Shown here piece after piece: positions 21,297 to 33,189 of a stretch of DNA of 64,000 bases. The DNA is from Excoecaria cochinchinensis (taxonomy: Eukaryota; Streptophyta; Magnoliopsida; Malpighiales; Euphorbiaceae): NCBI GenBank assembly GCA_947683425.1, contig CANTUQ010000043.1:9681501-9745500 (forward strand), read 5' to 3'. Positions within the stretch are counted from its first letter, which is position 1. Each line of letters opens with the position of its first letter. The translations under genes and the position numbers were made by a program. The notes below the pieces were generated by a model. It searched no databases and was not told the DNA's origin. It was given only the letters and a program-made list of their open reading frames with translations.

Positions 21297-22470
21297 TGTA
21301 AGGATCCAAAATGTACCCTAGGCGAATTCACCCATGTTTAAGGCATAATGTGGTTGAAATGGGTATTTGGGTAATTGAAATGATTAAGTGTACTAAGGAC
21401 ATGATCAAAATTAAGTAAAAAGGTCAAGGGTAATTTGGTCATTTTACATCTATGGATTAAACTGAATGAATTAAATAATCATGTGGGCCAAGGTATGTGA
21501 ATAAATTAATTAAAAGTTAAAGTGAGAATAAGAGAAAAATGAAGGATGAAAAGTGGAAGTTTGCATAAAAATTTTAAAAGGAACCAATGGGTATGTGACA
21601 TATAGCAAAGTGGATATGCATGAATTAAATTGGCCATATTTAAGGCCAAGATGGCCGGCCATAAGAGGAAAGAAAGGGCAGCCATCTTCTTCCTTCTTCC
21701 TACCAAAATATACTTTTCTCAAATCCATTAAAAACCTTCTGTAAGGAATATATGTGTAAAGAAATGATTTTAGTGTAATTGGAAGCTTGTAAAGATAAGA
21801 AAATATTAAGTTTTCATCTTCTCTATGTTTAATTCATTGGAGTACGTAAGATTGTGATTTGTTTATGTGTTAATGAATTTGATGTGTAAATTGGAAGGAG
21901 AAGTTAATGGATTCGAAGAAAAACAGAATGAAGGAGAAAGAAAGTAAAGAAAGAGCAAGGAGCAGAGGTTTGGGAACTCATCCTTTGTGTACATCTCTTG
22001 ATATTGAATTTTATTGGTTTATAAGTGTATATTGATGATATATGTTGATTTGAATTGATTTGTGGTAGTTGAGTTATGGAATTGGTTGATATGGGTATAT
22101 AGATTGAATAGGAGGCATAAAATGAGTTATAGAATACTAAATTGTATGAAATTAGTGTCGTTGGAAAGCTAAGACACAGGTATATAAATGTCTTAGAAAT
22201 ATATATGAGTTAATTTTATCTCTATGTGACCCAAAATTGGCCCAAACTAAAGGGTATATTTTTTGGCCGAATTCATCGAATAGTTTGTATCTCTAAGGCT
22301 ATAATTCCTAGGTTTTAATTTCAATTGATCTAAAATTTTACTAGTAGGAAGCTAAGACATTGAGTAATAAAGGTATAGAAGAACATATTTTCTAATGCTA
22401 TCATTTAGAAGCTCAAATAGGTTGTAAAAAATGAAGGACAACATATGTTTTTTAAGGAGTCGGATTTATG

Positions 22471-22588
22471 CATGGGTCACGGCTGACACCTATTGGTTGC
22501 AGCCATAAGCTATGCTACTGTCTGAGCAGTATCCAATTTTAACATGAGTTATGGCTAACACCTAAACATGTCAGCCATGACCCTCCCC
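22471..22588. repeat. Inverted-repeat island, TCACGGCTGACACC type
   Basis: GGGTCACGGCTGACACCTA ... GGTTGCAGCCATAAGC, then GAGTTATGGCTAACACCTAA ... ATGTCAGCCATGACCC. Imperfect arms pair across the island. The word differs from the CACGGTGAC islands, yet the flanks are related (downstream GAAATAAACCCGAACTTC). Confidence 0.65.
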
Positions 22589-24865
22589 TGTTTTGTATAT
22601 TTTATGCATTTTTCTTTCTGAAATAAACCCGAACTTCTCCAAAACTTCCCAAAACTTATTCCACACTTGTTTAGGACTTTGAAATAAGTTTTTAAGGGAA
22701 TACCATTTGATATTATATGTAATTTAAAATATGATTATAATTTATAATAATAAAGGAATTCCAACGGTATAGTTATTTGTGAATTGCTTAATATGGTTCA
22801 AAACTACTTGGCATGTTATGTCAAATAATTATGATTATAATAAGTTGTCATGACAAGTTAATTATATGTGAGTTGATAATGATATTGAGCTAAATCTTAT
22901 GACATGTTACTAATATAGAAGAATATGATGAATTAATAAGAATATTATGTGAACATTTAGATGTGGAATTTTAGTTTTTCTTGTTAAATGAATTGGACAA
23001 TGTTTAGCAAAATTAGTGAATTTGTTTAACAGTGTTATGTGTTGAATATTGTATATCGATTATAAATATAAATTGTGAAGTACATATAGTTATTGTATAA
23101 GTTTGTTTAATGGCACCAATATTGAAATGTACATAATTATTGTATGAATTTATTATGTGACATTAAGTATAAACTGGAAGCATATATATAATTATTGTGT
23201 AAGTTGGTTTAATGACACTAAGCACAACATGAATTAGTGTGCGTCAATATTATATTAATGTGATACATGCTATTGTAACATGAATGCAATTGGGTAACAC
23301 ACTGATATTCAAGTAATTAATCATATGTAAATATAACATGAATTAAAAGGTATGTATGAGTGAATAAATGTATACTTGATATATATATATCTATATGGTC
23401 TTGGAATTTGTGTAATAATGCATTGACTTATAAGAAAATAATACGAATCTTCATATATATGATGATAATATATGTGATAATTTTAAGTGACTGTCTAAAT
23501 GTTAAATAAGCTTGTGACGCTAACATTGTAATAAAAATTTAAGTATGTTTGGATTAATTATGATATTCATATAACATTGTTGCATGATATTTAATGAGTT
23601 TATGCAAATATGTCATATGAAATTATATGGAATATTTTATAAGAATCTTATTATGGGTTTACAAGTGATTCTGATCATAACAAGTGATTGCGAATATGAT
23701 AAGTACGACAGTTATACTAATGTCGTAAAAATAGAACAAATGTGAGTATAAGCCTGTGCTATCGAGTCGTGGACAGATAGGCTTGCCTATAGGGACCTCT
23801 GTTGCTGCAGCCTATGTGTTTTGAATCCCATTTGGGTCCCTATGCATTCTTGGACCCCGTTTGGGTCCCTATGTGTTATTGAATCCCGTTTGGATCCCTA
23901 TGTGTAACGTGATATTTGTACCCTCGAGTACCTATGCATTTTTTCATTACCCAACACTTTGGAAATGCAGGCAAATTGTTAATGAGAATATGTTAACAAG
24001 AATGTTAAGGAAAGAAGTGAACTTTCAATGTGTGTGTGAATCATATATTTATGTGAACAAAAGAAACATCCATGGCATGTACATATATGACATTAGTGAT
24101 AATTCATCTAAGTTGCAATTATTTATATATGTGATATGTTAAGATGAAATTGTGAATGGAATTATGCACTCTAATGTTATGATGAAATATTATGTGATGC
24201 TAAATTTACATAATTATAATTTAATGATTGTAAATTGTTAACTAAAGTTGAGTATCAAAATCATGTAACGAGTATAAATTATTATTGATAAATGTAAGAC
24301 ATAACGTTTGGCTATTAAATATTTCTTAATTGCGTACCTATGTATGAATATACAACTATTAGTAAAACTATGTTTTGAATAATGAGTCAAGTAATCCGAT
24401 CATGAAGGGATATTCCTATGTTTCCTCAAAAATGAACATGATAAAATGTTAATAGTAAGAAATGAATAATAATGTGAATATATATATATCTCTACGTAAA
24501 GACAGTCAATATTTTGAAAGATAAAAGATAAGTAATTGGAGTAGTGACTAGAAAAAATGAATACAATTAAATATGTAAAGATGTACTTTCTATATGTAGT
24601 ATTATAAATGTTTATGCTAAACTAAGTAAATAGGTGTGATAAATTAATAGTGTCAGCATATGTGTGTGGCTTGAGTACACTCTTGCCATGTTTAAGTATT
24701 ATGAATGTAATTGGTTATATGTATTCATTGTATGAATGTTTATATATGTGTTTAATGCATGTATATGTGATGATCAAGTTATTTTTATGTGACTTTGATG
24801 AATGCAAACATTTGTGTGTTTTTGTAGACAATTGCTATGAGTAGTCATCCATATTATATTTAGTT

Positions 24866-24915
24866 CCACACTAAGCTATAAGCTTAGCACAGGTGTTCCA
24901 TACGTGTAAGTATTA
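24866..24915 (+). promoter_or_regulatory. LTR hairpin, variant stem CTAAGCT/AGCTTAG
   Basis: CACTAAGCT-ATA-AGCTTAGCAC, then ACGTGTAAG. Relative to CTAAGCG/CGCTTAG the closing pair changed on both arms (G-C to T-A), keeping the stem. Confidence 0.6.
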
Positions 24916-25307
24916 GAGATAGATGTGTCGTCAAGGACATTCCGCATCCGTCAAGGCCAACACGTCCGTAGAAGTTCTTTCTATAGGATTTGAAATGTGT
25001 GTATTAAATTATTGAAAACTAACATTGTAAATGTATAATTTAATTATGCATTTTGATTATTATGTAAGGAAAATGGTTCTGAAAGTGTAAAGTCACCAAT
25101 AAATATTGTTATGTGTACAATTAAATCATGAAATTTGTTGATTGTAATATTTGAGCCATGTATTATTTTCAAAAGAAATTTTATGATTCCTATTTTTTGT
25201 ATTTGGTTCTAAGTTCAGTGTGCTTTGTTGGGTAGCCTCCTTTACTCGTTGTTATAAATCAGTCATGTATTCTTACGGTTTGCTATGTACGGGTAAAGGG
25301 TGTTACA

Positions 25308-25443
25308 TATTGTATGAGAAAGAAATAAAATGGGGAATTGAAAGAAAATAAAGTAAAAGAGAGGTGAAAAGAGAAGAACACTTGACTAGGAGGTCTAACT
25401 TAGAAGCAAGGAAGAAGAGTGGCATAAAAATCAAGGAGCAAAG
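25308..25443. other. Unassigned AG-rich spacer between LTRs
   Basis: 136 bp, purine-rich on the plus strand, ending in CAAAG, the target duplication of the next solo LTR. Its continuation is at 28635. No gene seen. Confidence 0.5.
25439..25443 (+). other. Target site duplication CAAAG (left)
   Basis: CAAAG before TGTAACACCCC; repeated at 28630-28634 after GGTGTGACA. Confidence 0.92.
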
Positions 25444-25829
25444 TGTAACACCCCCTACCCATACGTAGGCGTACCCATCTTCAAGGAGTGAGAAGCCGTA
25501 TGAGCCGGGTGTGCCACCAAGCAGATAAAGATACAAAGCATACATTCATACATAATAACCATATATCATTACGGGGGAAATTAAAACCTTCATAAGTATC
25601 AGACTGATCCATCATTACAATAGCAAAATTCGATACAAAAATGTTCTGATCAAAAGTCAGAATAAGATAATTACATATCCCAAAAGTATATGAATGCGGA
25701 AGCTTTACAAAATAATGGTATAAGACAGTTCCAATACAAAAGAATCAACATGCTATCAAAAATAAAGCCCTAACACTAATCCCTCTGTGTTGGCTTAACT
25801 GGCGACGACTCTCCCAAAAGAACACCACC

Positions 25830-25885
25830 CTCCGTACCTGCACGGATAAAACACCGTGCTAAGCGATAAACGCTTAGTGGGGAAA
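25830..25885 (-). promoter_or_regulatory. Tandem LTR hairpin with splice-acceptor-like site
   Basis: Minus strand: CACTAAGCG-TTTAT-CGCTTAG, then CACGG-TGTTTTAT-CCGTG and CAG|GTACGG. Both stems are perfect, and the pyrimidine-rich loop of the second precedes GCAG. Confidence 0.65.
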
Positions 25886-26176
25886 ATACACAAGTAGTAT
25901 GGACAGCCATTCACAATGGTCGTCGAGGCATGACACATTCACAATGGTAAATGCAGATAATCATAGCAAGTAAATATACATTCTTGCATATAAAAGCCAT
26001 ACCTTCGCTAACATAAGCTCACATCCATACTCACATTCATAGTTACGTTAACTGATCAATCATCTCTTTATCATACTCATTCGGATATCACATTCGTACA
26101 ATCACATTGGAGCAAACTAAAGTGAATAGAACACCTGCTGACTCACAATAGTGGATAACGAGTATACGAACAGTAC

Positions 26177-26689
26177 ATTATCACTCATGGTCACTCAACT
26201 TATCACTTATCGCACAAAAGTAACCGACTTTTTTTTTCTTAATTAAATGTCACTGAACTTCTAATATTTTTGCAAAAAAGTCATATTTACCGGAATCCGG
26301 CGAGAACCCTTACCGGATTGATGACATGGCATATGACACGTGGCAACGAATAGTAAATATATGACTTTTTTGCAAAAATGTTAGAAGTTCAGTAACATTT
26401 AAGTTGGAAAAAAAGAAAATTGGTTACTTTTGCGCGATAAATGATAAGTTTAGTGACCATGAGTGAAATTGATTTAAATGTAGCATTTATTTTAGATATT
26501 GTTAAACGACATGTAGTTTCTGATATGGCATGCCATGTCATCAATCCGGCGAGGGTTCTCGCCGGATTCCGGTTAAAATGACTTTTTTGAAAAAATGTTA
26601 AAAGTTCAGTGACATTTAAGTAAGAAAAAAAAGTTAGTTACTTTTGCGCGATAAGTGATAAGTTGAGTGACCGTGAGTGAAATCAATCC
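26177..26689. mobile_element. Fold-back MITE-like element with duplicated right arm
   Basis: Left arm begins near CACTCATGGTCACTCAACTT (26182) and is matched, inverted, by two right arms: one ending near 26469 (ATAAGTTTAGTGACCATGAG) and one near 26680 (ATAAGTTGAGTGACCGTGAG). Arms exceed 120 bp and include AAAGTCA/TGACTTTTTT and CCGGCGAGAACC/GGTTCTCGCCGG. Flanks read CAGTAC before and TACCTTACGG after; sister LTRs have an uninterrupted TACCTTACGG, supporting a 3-bp TAC duplication. No coding capacity. The superfamily is uncertain. Confidence 0.75.
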
Positions 26690-27185
26690 TACCTTACGGC
26701 TATGAATAGAATACTAACAGTACCTTACGGGTATGAATCGAAAACCATTTCACTTTATCAATTACAGAACATTTTATTGAGGGAACCTTTAACAAGATCC
26801 AAATACTGAGGGGTTTGTGAGGAACCAAACGGGGACCTGATCGGGGTCCAAACGGAACTGAGGCTGCAGCTTAAGACTCTATTAGGCATGCCTAACTATC
26901 CACTTACTTGACTCTAGCAGGTCATGCATCATTCAGATCATACTTCCAAGTGTAACACATAATTATACTCACATTCATAACAAGGAATCATAAATAAGAC
27001 ATGCGTAACCCAATATCATTCATCAACCTATAACATGCAATATCGTTTTACTTATTATAGGCTAAGTTAAAATACCCATTATATCATTTGCACATTAAAA
27101 ACAAATAAATGAGGACTAAAGAACTCAAAACAGAAGAAAAAGGATTGAAAGGGACCCAAATATGTTTGATAAAAATAGAAGGGGC

Positions 27186-27366
27186 AGGGGCTAGAGGGGC
27201 ACGAGTCATGCTGAGGAGCACGACTCGTGCTCCTGGAGACTTGAGGGGCATGAGTCGTGCTGAGGAGCACGACTCGTGCTGAGTTCCTCATGCATGAGCA
27301 TGGGTCGTGCTCATGCTCCCTGCCAGAGCATGTCTCGTGTTCTAGAACACGACTCGTGCTCTGGTT
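27186..27366. repeat. Inverted-repeat island, GCACGACTCGTGC type
   Basis: At least eight copies or near copies of GAGCACGACTCGTGCTC and AGCATGGGTCGTGCTCATG, each self-complementary. It occupies the place of the ACGGCGGTAT island in the H LTRs. Confidence 0.85.
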
Positions 27367-28629
27367 CTCTCACTGCTTCCTCCAAGGCGTAAAGGAGAAG
27401 AAAAAGAGGAAGAAATACTCACCAAATGGACACGACTGACACGCACAACACGACTAGGACAAGCACACAGATAGCAAACAAAGGAAACAAAATCACGGAA
27501 GAGATAGCTAATGCAATTTTCTAATTTTTCGAAACCCTAACATCGTGAAAATTCACCCAGAACCCAGAATTCCCAGAAAATCATCCCATCTTAAACCCAA
27601 TTCAATTTTTAGCTGAAATTACACTCTTCTAGCACATAAAACCCACGTAAAACAGTATAGAAACACCTCTTTCAACAACAACCCACTTAAAACTTGGATT
27701 AACTTAATCAACAGATGCAAAAATTCTAGAACCCAAAAATAATGACAGTAACTCACTCTCATCCACATTGATTTCATCACACCCATATTCATAAGCACAA
27801 AATGCACCAAATCTAACTCATAATAGTTATATCAACATGCAACTCATTACCCATAAAATTTCTAGCCAAATAAATCAACCTTTCACAACCATTCACAAAA
27901 TATCAAAATGCAAAATATTCCCAAACCTGTAATCCTAGCTTCAGTCACTTGGTTCCACTACTCCCAGTCTTCTCTTTCCCCTTGGGATCGCGAGGAGGCT
28001 CATTTAAGCACAACACATCAAAGGACACCCAAAATACAAACCCTAAGTTAAATCTAAACCCAGAAATAAAGAAGAAGAAGATGAACAAAAGGGAAAATAA
28101 GATGGAAAATGCAATAACTTACCAAAGGAATGCAAGGAGATGAGTAATTTCCACCAACAGTAACTTGAATCAAGGCTAGGGTTTCTAAAGAAGAGCAAAG
28201 GAAGAGATGAGACAAAGGAGAAGAAGAAAACAGGAAAGAGGAGATGAAAATCTGCTTTCCCCAATTTCTTCTCTCTCTTAACTCATCTTTCTACACTTGT
28301 CAATTTTCGATTGGTGGAAACTAACCACTCACACCCAACAAGCATACACTACTCACACACAATGCACTCCCAACTAATGCACACCCTACTAGTGTGTGAG
28401 TAAAGAACACAACCACCACACCACTACTCAGACCCTACAATGGTATGCTCATGCACACACAAACATATCCCAACTAATTCACACCCTAATAACATACATG
28501 CATCCACATGCTAATAAAACCCTTAAAACATACATTTCTACCCAAAATACCCGTATGACATGCCAAACACATACCATGCATGCACACATAAATGGGCTCA
28601 TACTACTAGGGGGCAAACGGGGTGTGACA

Positions 28630-28634
28630 CAAAG
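28630..28634 (+). other. Target site duplication CAAAG (right)
   Basis: Exact repeat of 25439-25443. Confidence 0.92.
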
Positions 28635-29237
28635 CCTCCTTTTATAGGAGCAGCTTCAGGGATGAGCATGACTCATAGTGTTAGTCATAGCTAGGCCGTC
28701 CCTCACCTCTAAACCACTCAGGCGAATTTTTCTTTTTGCGCATTTTGCATAGCTCAAGCATTTTCACGTGCATTTTCCTGTGAATTTGTTTTTATTTATT
28801 TAGTAGGGAAATTCAGTGCCGGAGTCATCCATAAAAACCAGCACAAAAGGATTCAGGGAGTAAAAAAAAAAAATCCTCATGTGAGGAATGGGTTTTTCTC
28901 CATTCGTTACTTGCTCGAGTAATGAGCAGCCCATCCCTCAAGGAGTGTATAAAAACCCGATTCTTCTTCCGTCCCTTCATTTCAAAAGTTTTCTTTTTTT
29001 CAGTTTCTTTTTTTTACTTTCCTCTCTTCATCTCAGTTTTTTCATCATATCTCCTCCATTTTTGCTCTGTTTTGTGCACTATTTGTGGTAAAATGACTCT
29101 CTTTTAGTCGCACACGTAGTGATATAACTTCTGCCAAGTTTTATTTCAGTTTTTTTAGTGACCGATTTGTCTATCAGGTTAGTTTCAGTGCACTTTCTCT
29201 CTATTAATTACTTTATTTTGTATAATTCTACGTTGAA
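28635..29237. other. Unassigned interval with TATA-like GTATAAAAACCC
   Basis: Continuation of 25308-25443 after removing the solo LTR. It contains GTATAAAAACCC (28948) and pyrimidine-rich sequence after it, and GAGGAATGGG/CCCATCCCTC arms around TGCTCGAGTAATGAGCA (28886-28940). It may be a remnant of another LTR promoter; no gene is supported. It ends in TTGAA, the target duplication of element C/D. Confidence 0.4.
29233..29237 (+). other. Target site duplication TTGAA (left)
   Basis: TTGAA before TGTAACGCCC; repeated at 38238-38242 after CGTTACA. Confidence 0.93.
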
Positions 29238-29544
29238 TGTAACGCCCTCCCCAGCACCCCCGTTGGAAGGCAGCCGGTGCGCTACCACACGCTCCCTCAG
29301 AGACACACAAGCATAACATAGCGGAAGTGGACAATAAAGCGATAAAACATAAACAAACTAAAACATAATATATGTATATATAAATATACACTACAAATTA
29401 TGCATTATCCGAATATTACATAAGTAATATACAAACGAAATACAAACGAAATACAGGAGGAATACAAAAATAACAAAAATACTTTTAACTTCTATGTGGC
29501 CAACCCTGCAGATGCGGGACTCGAACCGAACCAAAAACCTGCCA

Positions 29545-29590
29545 CCTACACGGGAAAAGAACCCGTGCTAAGCGATAACGCTTAGTGGGG
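29545..29590 (-). promoter_or_regulatory. Tandem LTR hairpin
   Basis: Plus-strand view: CACGGG-AAAAGAA-CCCGTG (29549-29567) abutting CTAAGCG-ATAA-CGCTTAG (29568-29585). On the minus strand the order is stem 1, stem 2, TAG|GTGGCAG. The sister LTR at 36004 has CATGGG/CCCATG, changed on both arms. Confidence 0.7.
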
Positions 29591-30355
29591 AGGAACAACA
29601 AAATAAAGGGCACAGTACAATAAGATCATGCAGAAAATACTTATAAATAAACATTAACGGACTGAAATCTTTAAATAACAAAAGATAAGAATACAGAACA
29701 CAGAATCATTAAATTTAAGAAATTAAAATAATAAACATTATACACAAACCCAAAACCAACAGAAGTCACCTAAAAGACCTAACACTTCACTGAACAAGAA
29801 ATAACACCATCGCTAATAGCCTGAATTTCATATATTGCCGATACGAGAGCACTGCGCTGTACTGGATACTGCGAACAGTATCAAAGTGAGAGACTGAAGC
29901 CTCAATCACACACTGCACGGGAGACCGAAGTCTCAAAACATTTTATTGTGGAGACCGAAGCCTCAAGACATTTTATCACTGCACGAAAAAATGACCATCT
30001 TGGAGGTCGGTCGATCGACCCAACCAGGGCCTACACAGACAGCTGTATTCTTATATCCCTAAATAAGCATGCTTATCTATCCACTACTATGACACTTCAG
30101 GCTCAACTCTATCCACTACCATGACACTTCAGGCTCAACTCACTCACTCTAACAGACCACTAGACTAAATCAAAACCCAAAATCAGAACACTGAAATAGT
30201 AACTATTATCAACACAGGACATTCCACTTGACAGAAATAAGATCACAAAACATTCACTCAATTCAAAACATTTACATAATCAAGACATGAGCCGTGCAAT
30301 AGTGAGAAACCGTGCAAAGTGGGGCAAAAGAATCACTTTGGATAATAGGGCAGGC

Positions 30356-30499
30356 AGGAAGGACCTCTGTCGCGATCGCAACGTGCATCACGCTTGCGAC
30401 AGAGAGCAGGGTACCCCATTGTGTGCTCATGATGAAGCACGCTCGGCAAACGCTTGAAATACCGAGCTCTACGGTGCTCACGACGAACATTGCACCCGC
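30356..30499. repeat. GC palindrome island of C/D LTR, part 1
   Basis: CTCTGTCGCGATCGCAACGT ... ACGCTTGCGACAGAG arms, then GAAGCACGCTCGG and related words; interrupted at CCCGC by the solo LTR. It continues at 33651-33845 with CTGTCGCGATCGTGACA and CGCGCTCGCGACAGA. Confidence 0.8.
30495..30499 (+). other. Target site duplication CCCGC (left)
   Basis: CCCGC before TGTAATACCCC and again at 33646-33650 after GCGTCACA. The empty site GCACCCGCGACAGAG is visible in the sister LTR at about 36946, confirming the insertion. Confidence 0.95.
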
Positions 30500-31740
30500 T
30501 GTAATACCCCAAAGTGTACCCTAGTTGGATTATAGTGTCAATTGCATGTTAGGGTGTTAATGAGAGTGGATTAAGTGAGTAATTAATGGGTCAAGGGTGT
30601 AATTGAAAAAGGAAAAGTTGCCATTAAAGGACAGAATATATGAGAGGGACTGAATGGTTATTTGCCAAATATCATTTGCTGGATTTTGGTAAGGCTGAGG
30701 AGTGGAATCCACGTGTGGCTTCTCCCATGAGACAACCAACCCTTTTTGCATGCAAATTATGTTTAATTAAGAGGCTGAATTGGTAGTGGAATTTGATAGC
30801 ATTTCCCATTCTTTGCTTTCCTCAAAATTCTGTATTCCTTCATCTCTTGAGTTTGAGTTTCTATTTCTTCTCAATTAAATCTGGAATTTGATTGCATGTG
30901 GATTGGTTTGAAGAGTTAAACCAAAAAGGTAAGTAAGCTGATGTTTATATGAGTATCCTTTCTTCTACTCCCTTTCTTTGAGTTGGATTTGGATTGAATC
31001 TTGAGTATGGACTAAGAGAGAGATTATGTTTGTATTTTTTGTAAGATTTGGACAAGAGGAAAGCTAAGGGAAAGGAAAAGGTGTAGCTGGAGATTGAGAG
31101 TGTCCAACAACCCATTTTGAGGTTTGGGATATATGTGTTCTTATGTGTTCTTATGTTAATTTTATTTGAGTATATGTGATGGATAGATGACTTTGATGTG
31201 TAATTGATGCATGATTATGTGTTAATTGATAGAGGTGTACTTGAAGTGTACACATGATGTGTGATGAGTATTGAACAAAATCCATGAGCATACTAAGTGA
31301 ATAAGCATGAAAAGTATGAACCCTAGTGTTAGGGAAAATTCTGCTTATAGCTTACTAGACCTCTGTATAGTATTTCGGGTATAACTGGAGTTTCAGAACT
31401 CCAAATTGATTTTTTGTTGCTTCATCCGAACCATGGCTTCTATACCTATCAATATGTCAGAAATGACTTTGAGCTAATTCTGGCTCTAAGACCCCTAAAA
31501 ATAGCACAAACAGACGTGTCTCTACCTTGTAGGGTTCACTGGAACAGTCTATATTTTTTAATTCATATCTTATGTTTTACAAATCCAATTAACCTGAAAA
31601 TTGTCTCATTTGAAATATAATACATAGAGGAAGAAATGTTATGAAGGCATCTTTGCTTAAAATTGAGTGTAAGACATCCGTCTAGGCTGTACAAAATTGT
31701 GGTGCGAAGCAGTCCTGAAGTTTAGCTTCTGTTTTGCTTA

Positions 31741-31862
31741 TTTTGGTATGTCACGGTCACAATGAAATTCATTGCCACCGTGACATATGTTTTTAGCAGG
31801 CAGAATGCCTATTTATGGACCTCACGGTCACAACCAATTCATTGCCACCGTGACCCCTCTCT
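31741..31862. repeat. Inverted-repeat island, CACGGTCAC type
   Basis: GTATGTCACGGTCACAATGA paired with CATTGCCACCGTGACATA, then CTCACGGTCACAACCAATT paired with CATTGCCACCGTGACCC. Closely like the island at 50232-50357. Confidence 0.82.
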
Positions 31863-33189
31863 GTTTTGTCTTTTTAGGGTGTTTTTCTTCCCGAAATGCA
31901 CCCGAACTTCACTACGAGTTCCCATAGCTTGTCCAATACATATTTATCATTATGAAATGAGTATCTTAAGTATGATAAATTATGCATACTAATATATATG
32001 TAAATATGTATGAGCTATAAGTGTTCTAAGTGTGATGAATTAAATATGTGAATGCGAATATGATAAATCATGAATGCGAATGCTATACTTTTAAATGAGA
32101 ATATGTATAGTCTTGAATATGAATGCGTACAACATGAATGTGAAGGTGAATAATTGTAAATGTTATTGCGTATAACCATGAACGTGCTAATGCGTATATA
32201 TGAGTATATCCATGTTTAAATTAAGTACGATAAATCATGAATGATGATGCGTATCAACAAGCATATGTTTCAAATATCTTGAGCATGGTGAACCATGTAT
32301 GCAATGATATGCAAATAGAGTTACATGTGAATGGGTTTAGAATGACATGTATGTATGTATAGTAAGATATGAAGTAGATTACATGAATAGCATGGGTTTA
32401 AATAAATGTATATGAATGACCATACATGTTTTGATATGGGATAATGGTTATAAGCCTTAGATGCTCATACAAGTGGATAGATAGGCATGCCTATAAAGGG
32501 TTAGATGATTTGCAGTAGCTAGATGTTTGACACTGACGGGTGTCTATATGTTTGGCATCGACGGATGTCTAGATGTTGATACTTAAAGTATCTAGATGTT
32601 TGGGACTACGGTCTCTAGATGGCTTGGGACTATGGTCTCTAGATGTTTTGGTACCATTACTTGGTATCTACATGTACCCGTATCCACTTATGTTATGACA
32701 ATGGGCTAAATGTAAAATGTAAAAGTATATGAATTGATGTTAAATGTACAAGAGATGGTATTGTTATATGTATAAGAAATGATGTCTATATGTACAAGAG
32801 ATGTATAAATGTTAAAGAGCTATAGTACATGGCTAGAGAAGTATATGGCTATCGTATATCTGAAATGTTTATATGAGCTTACATGTATATGAGAAGTTAC
32901 TATTTGTACAAGATATGCTATAAGTATGCTTTTATGCTTATATGTAAATAAATGGACATGATATGCAATGACATGATATTATATGTTACATGAGCTGATA
33001 ATTAGAGTTAGAAGAACATGAACATGATATAGGTTACATAAGATTAGTAGATATGTTATATAGCAGAATGACTATATGTTTGGTATGTTACAAGTATGAT
33101 AAATGATTATATCCTTACATGCTCATAGATGAATGGCATATCGTCTAATGATATGCTTGTGACTTCGTTAGAAGTCTTTTATATGTGAT

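Larger units (their letters stand above)
21297..25307 (+). repeat. LTR (4011 bp), probably solo, no clear target duplication
   Basis: Starts TGTAAGGATCCAAAATGTAC and ends AAAGGGTGTTACA. No primer binding site follows. Flanking pentamers (GACTG, TATTG) do not match, so it may be an old solo LTR or one end of a rearranged element. It carries a weak donor-like TTCT|GTAAGG (21741), a conserved block (22135-22440), an inverted-repeat island (22471-22588), the box at 23769 and a variant hairpin (24871-24887). The last 960 bp are repeated, inverted and diverged, at 38245-39208. Confidence 0.82.
25444..28629 (-). mobile_element. Solo LTR of the H family (3186 bp) with CAAAG duplication
   Basis: Plus-strand ends TGTAACACCCC ... 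GGGTGTGACA; on the minus strand it starts TGTCACACCCCG and is the same family as the LTRs of element H (shared terminal 60 bp, shared CCCTTGGGATCGCGAGGAGG block at 27980). Orientation follows from the inverted hairpin at 25859-25877. It has a donor-like TTTG|GTAAGT on the minus strand at 28122, a fold-back insert (26177-26689) and an island of GCACGACTCGTGC repeats (27186-27366) in place of the ACGGCGGTAT island of H. Confidence 0.93.

Noticed and set aside
21297..25307. Possible target duplication ACATATT at both sides
   Set aside because: The matching strings (about 21279 and 25305) would place the LTR start or end away from the family consensus TGTAAG...TGTTACA; the correctly placed pentamers do not match.
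28940..29110. TATA-like GTATAAAAACCC with a downstream 67-aa ORF as a host gene promoter
   Set aside because: The ORF is a hydrophobic pyrimidine-tract translation with no domain, and the interval is only a gap between LTR insertions.
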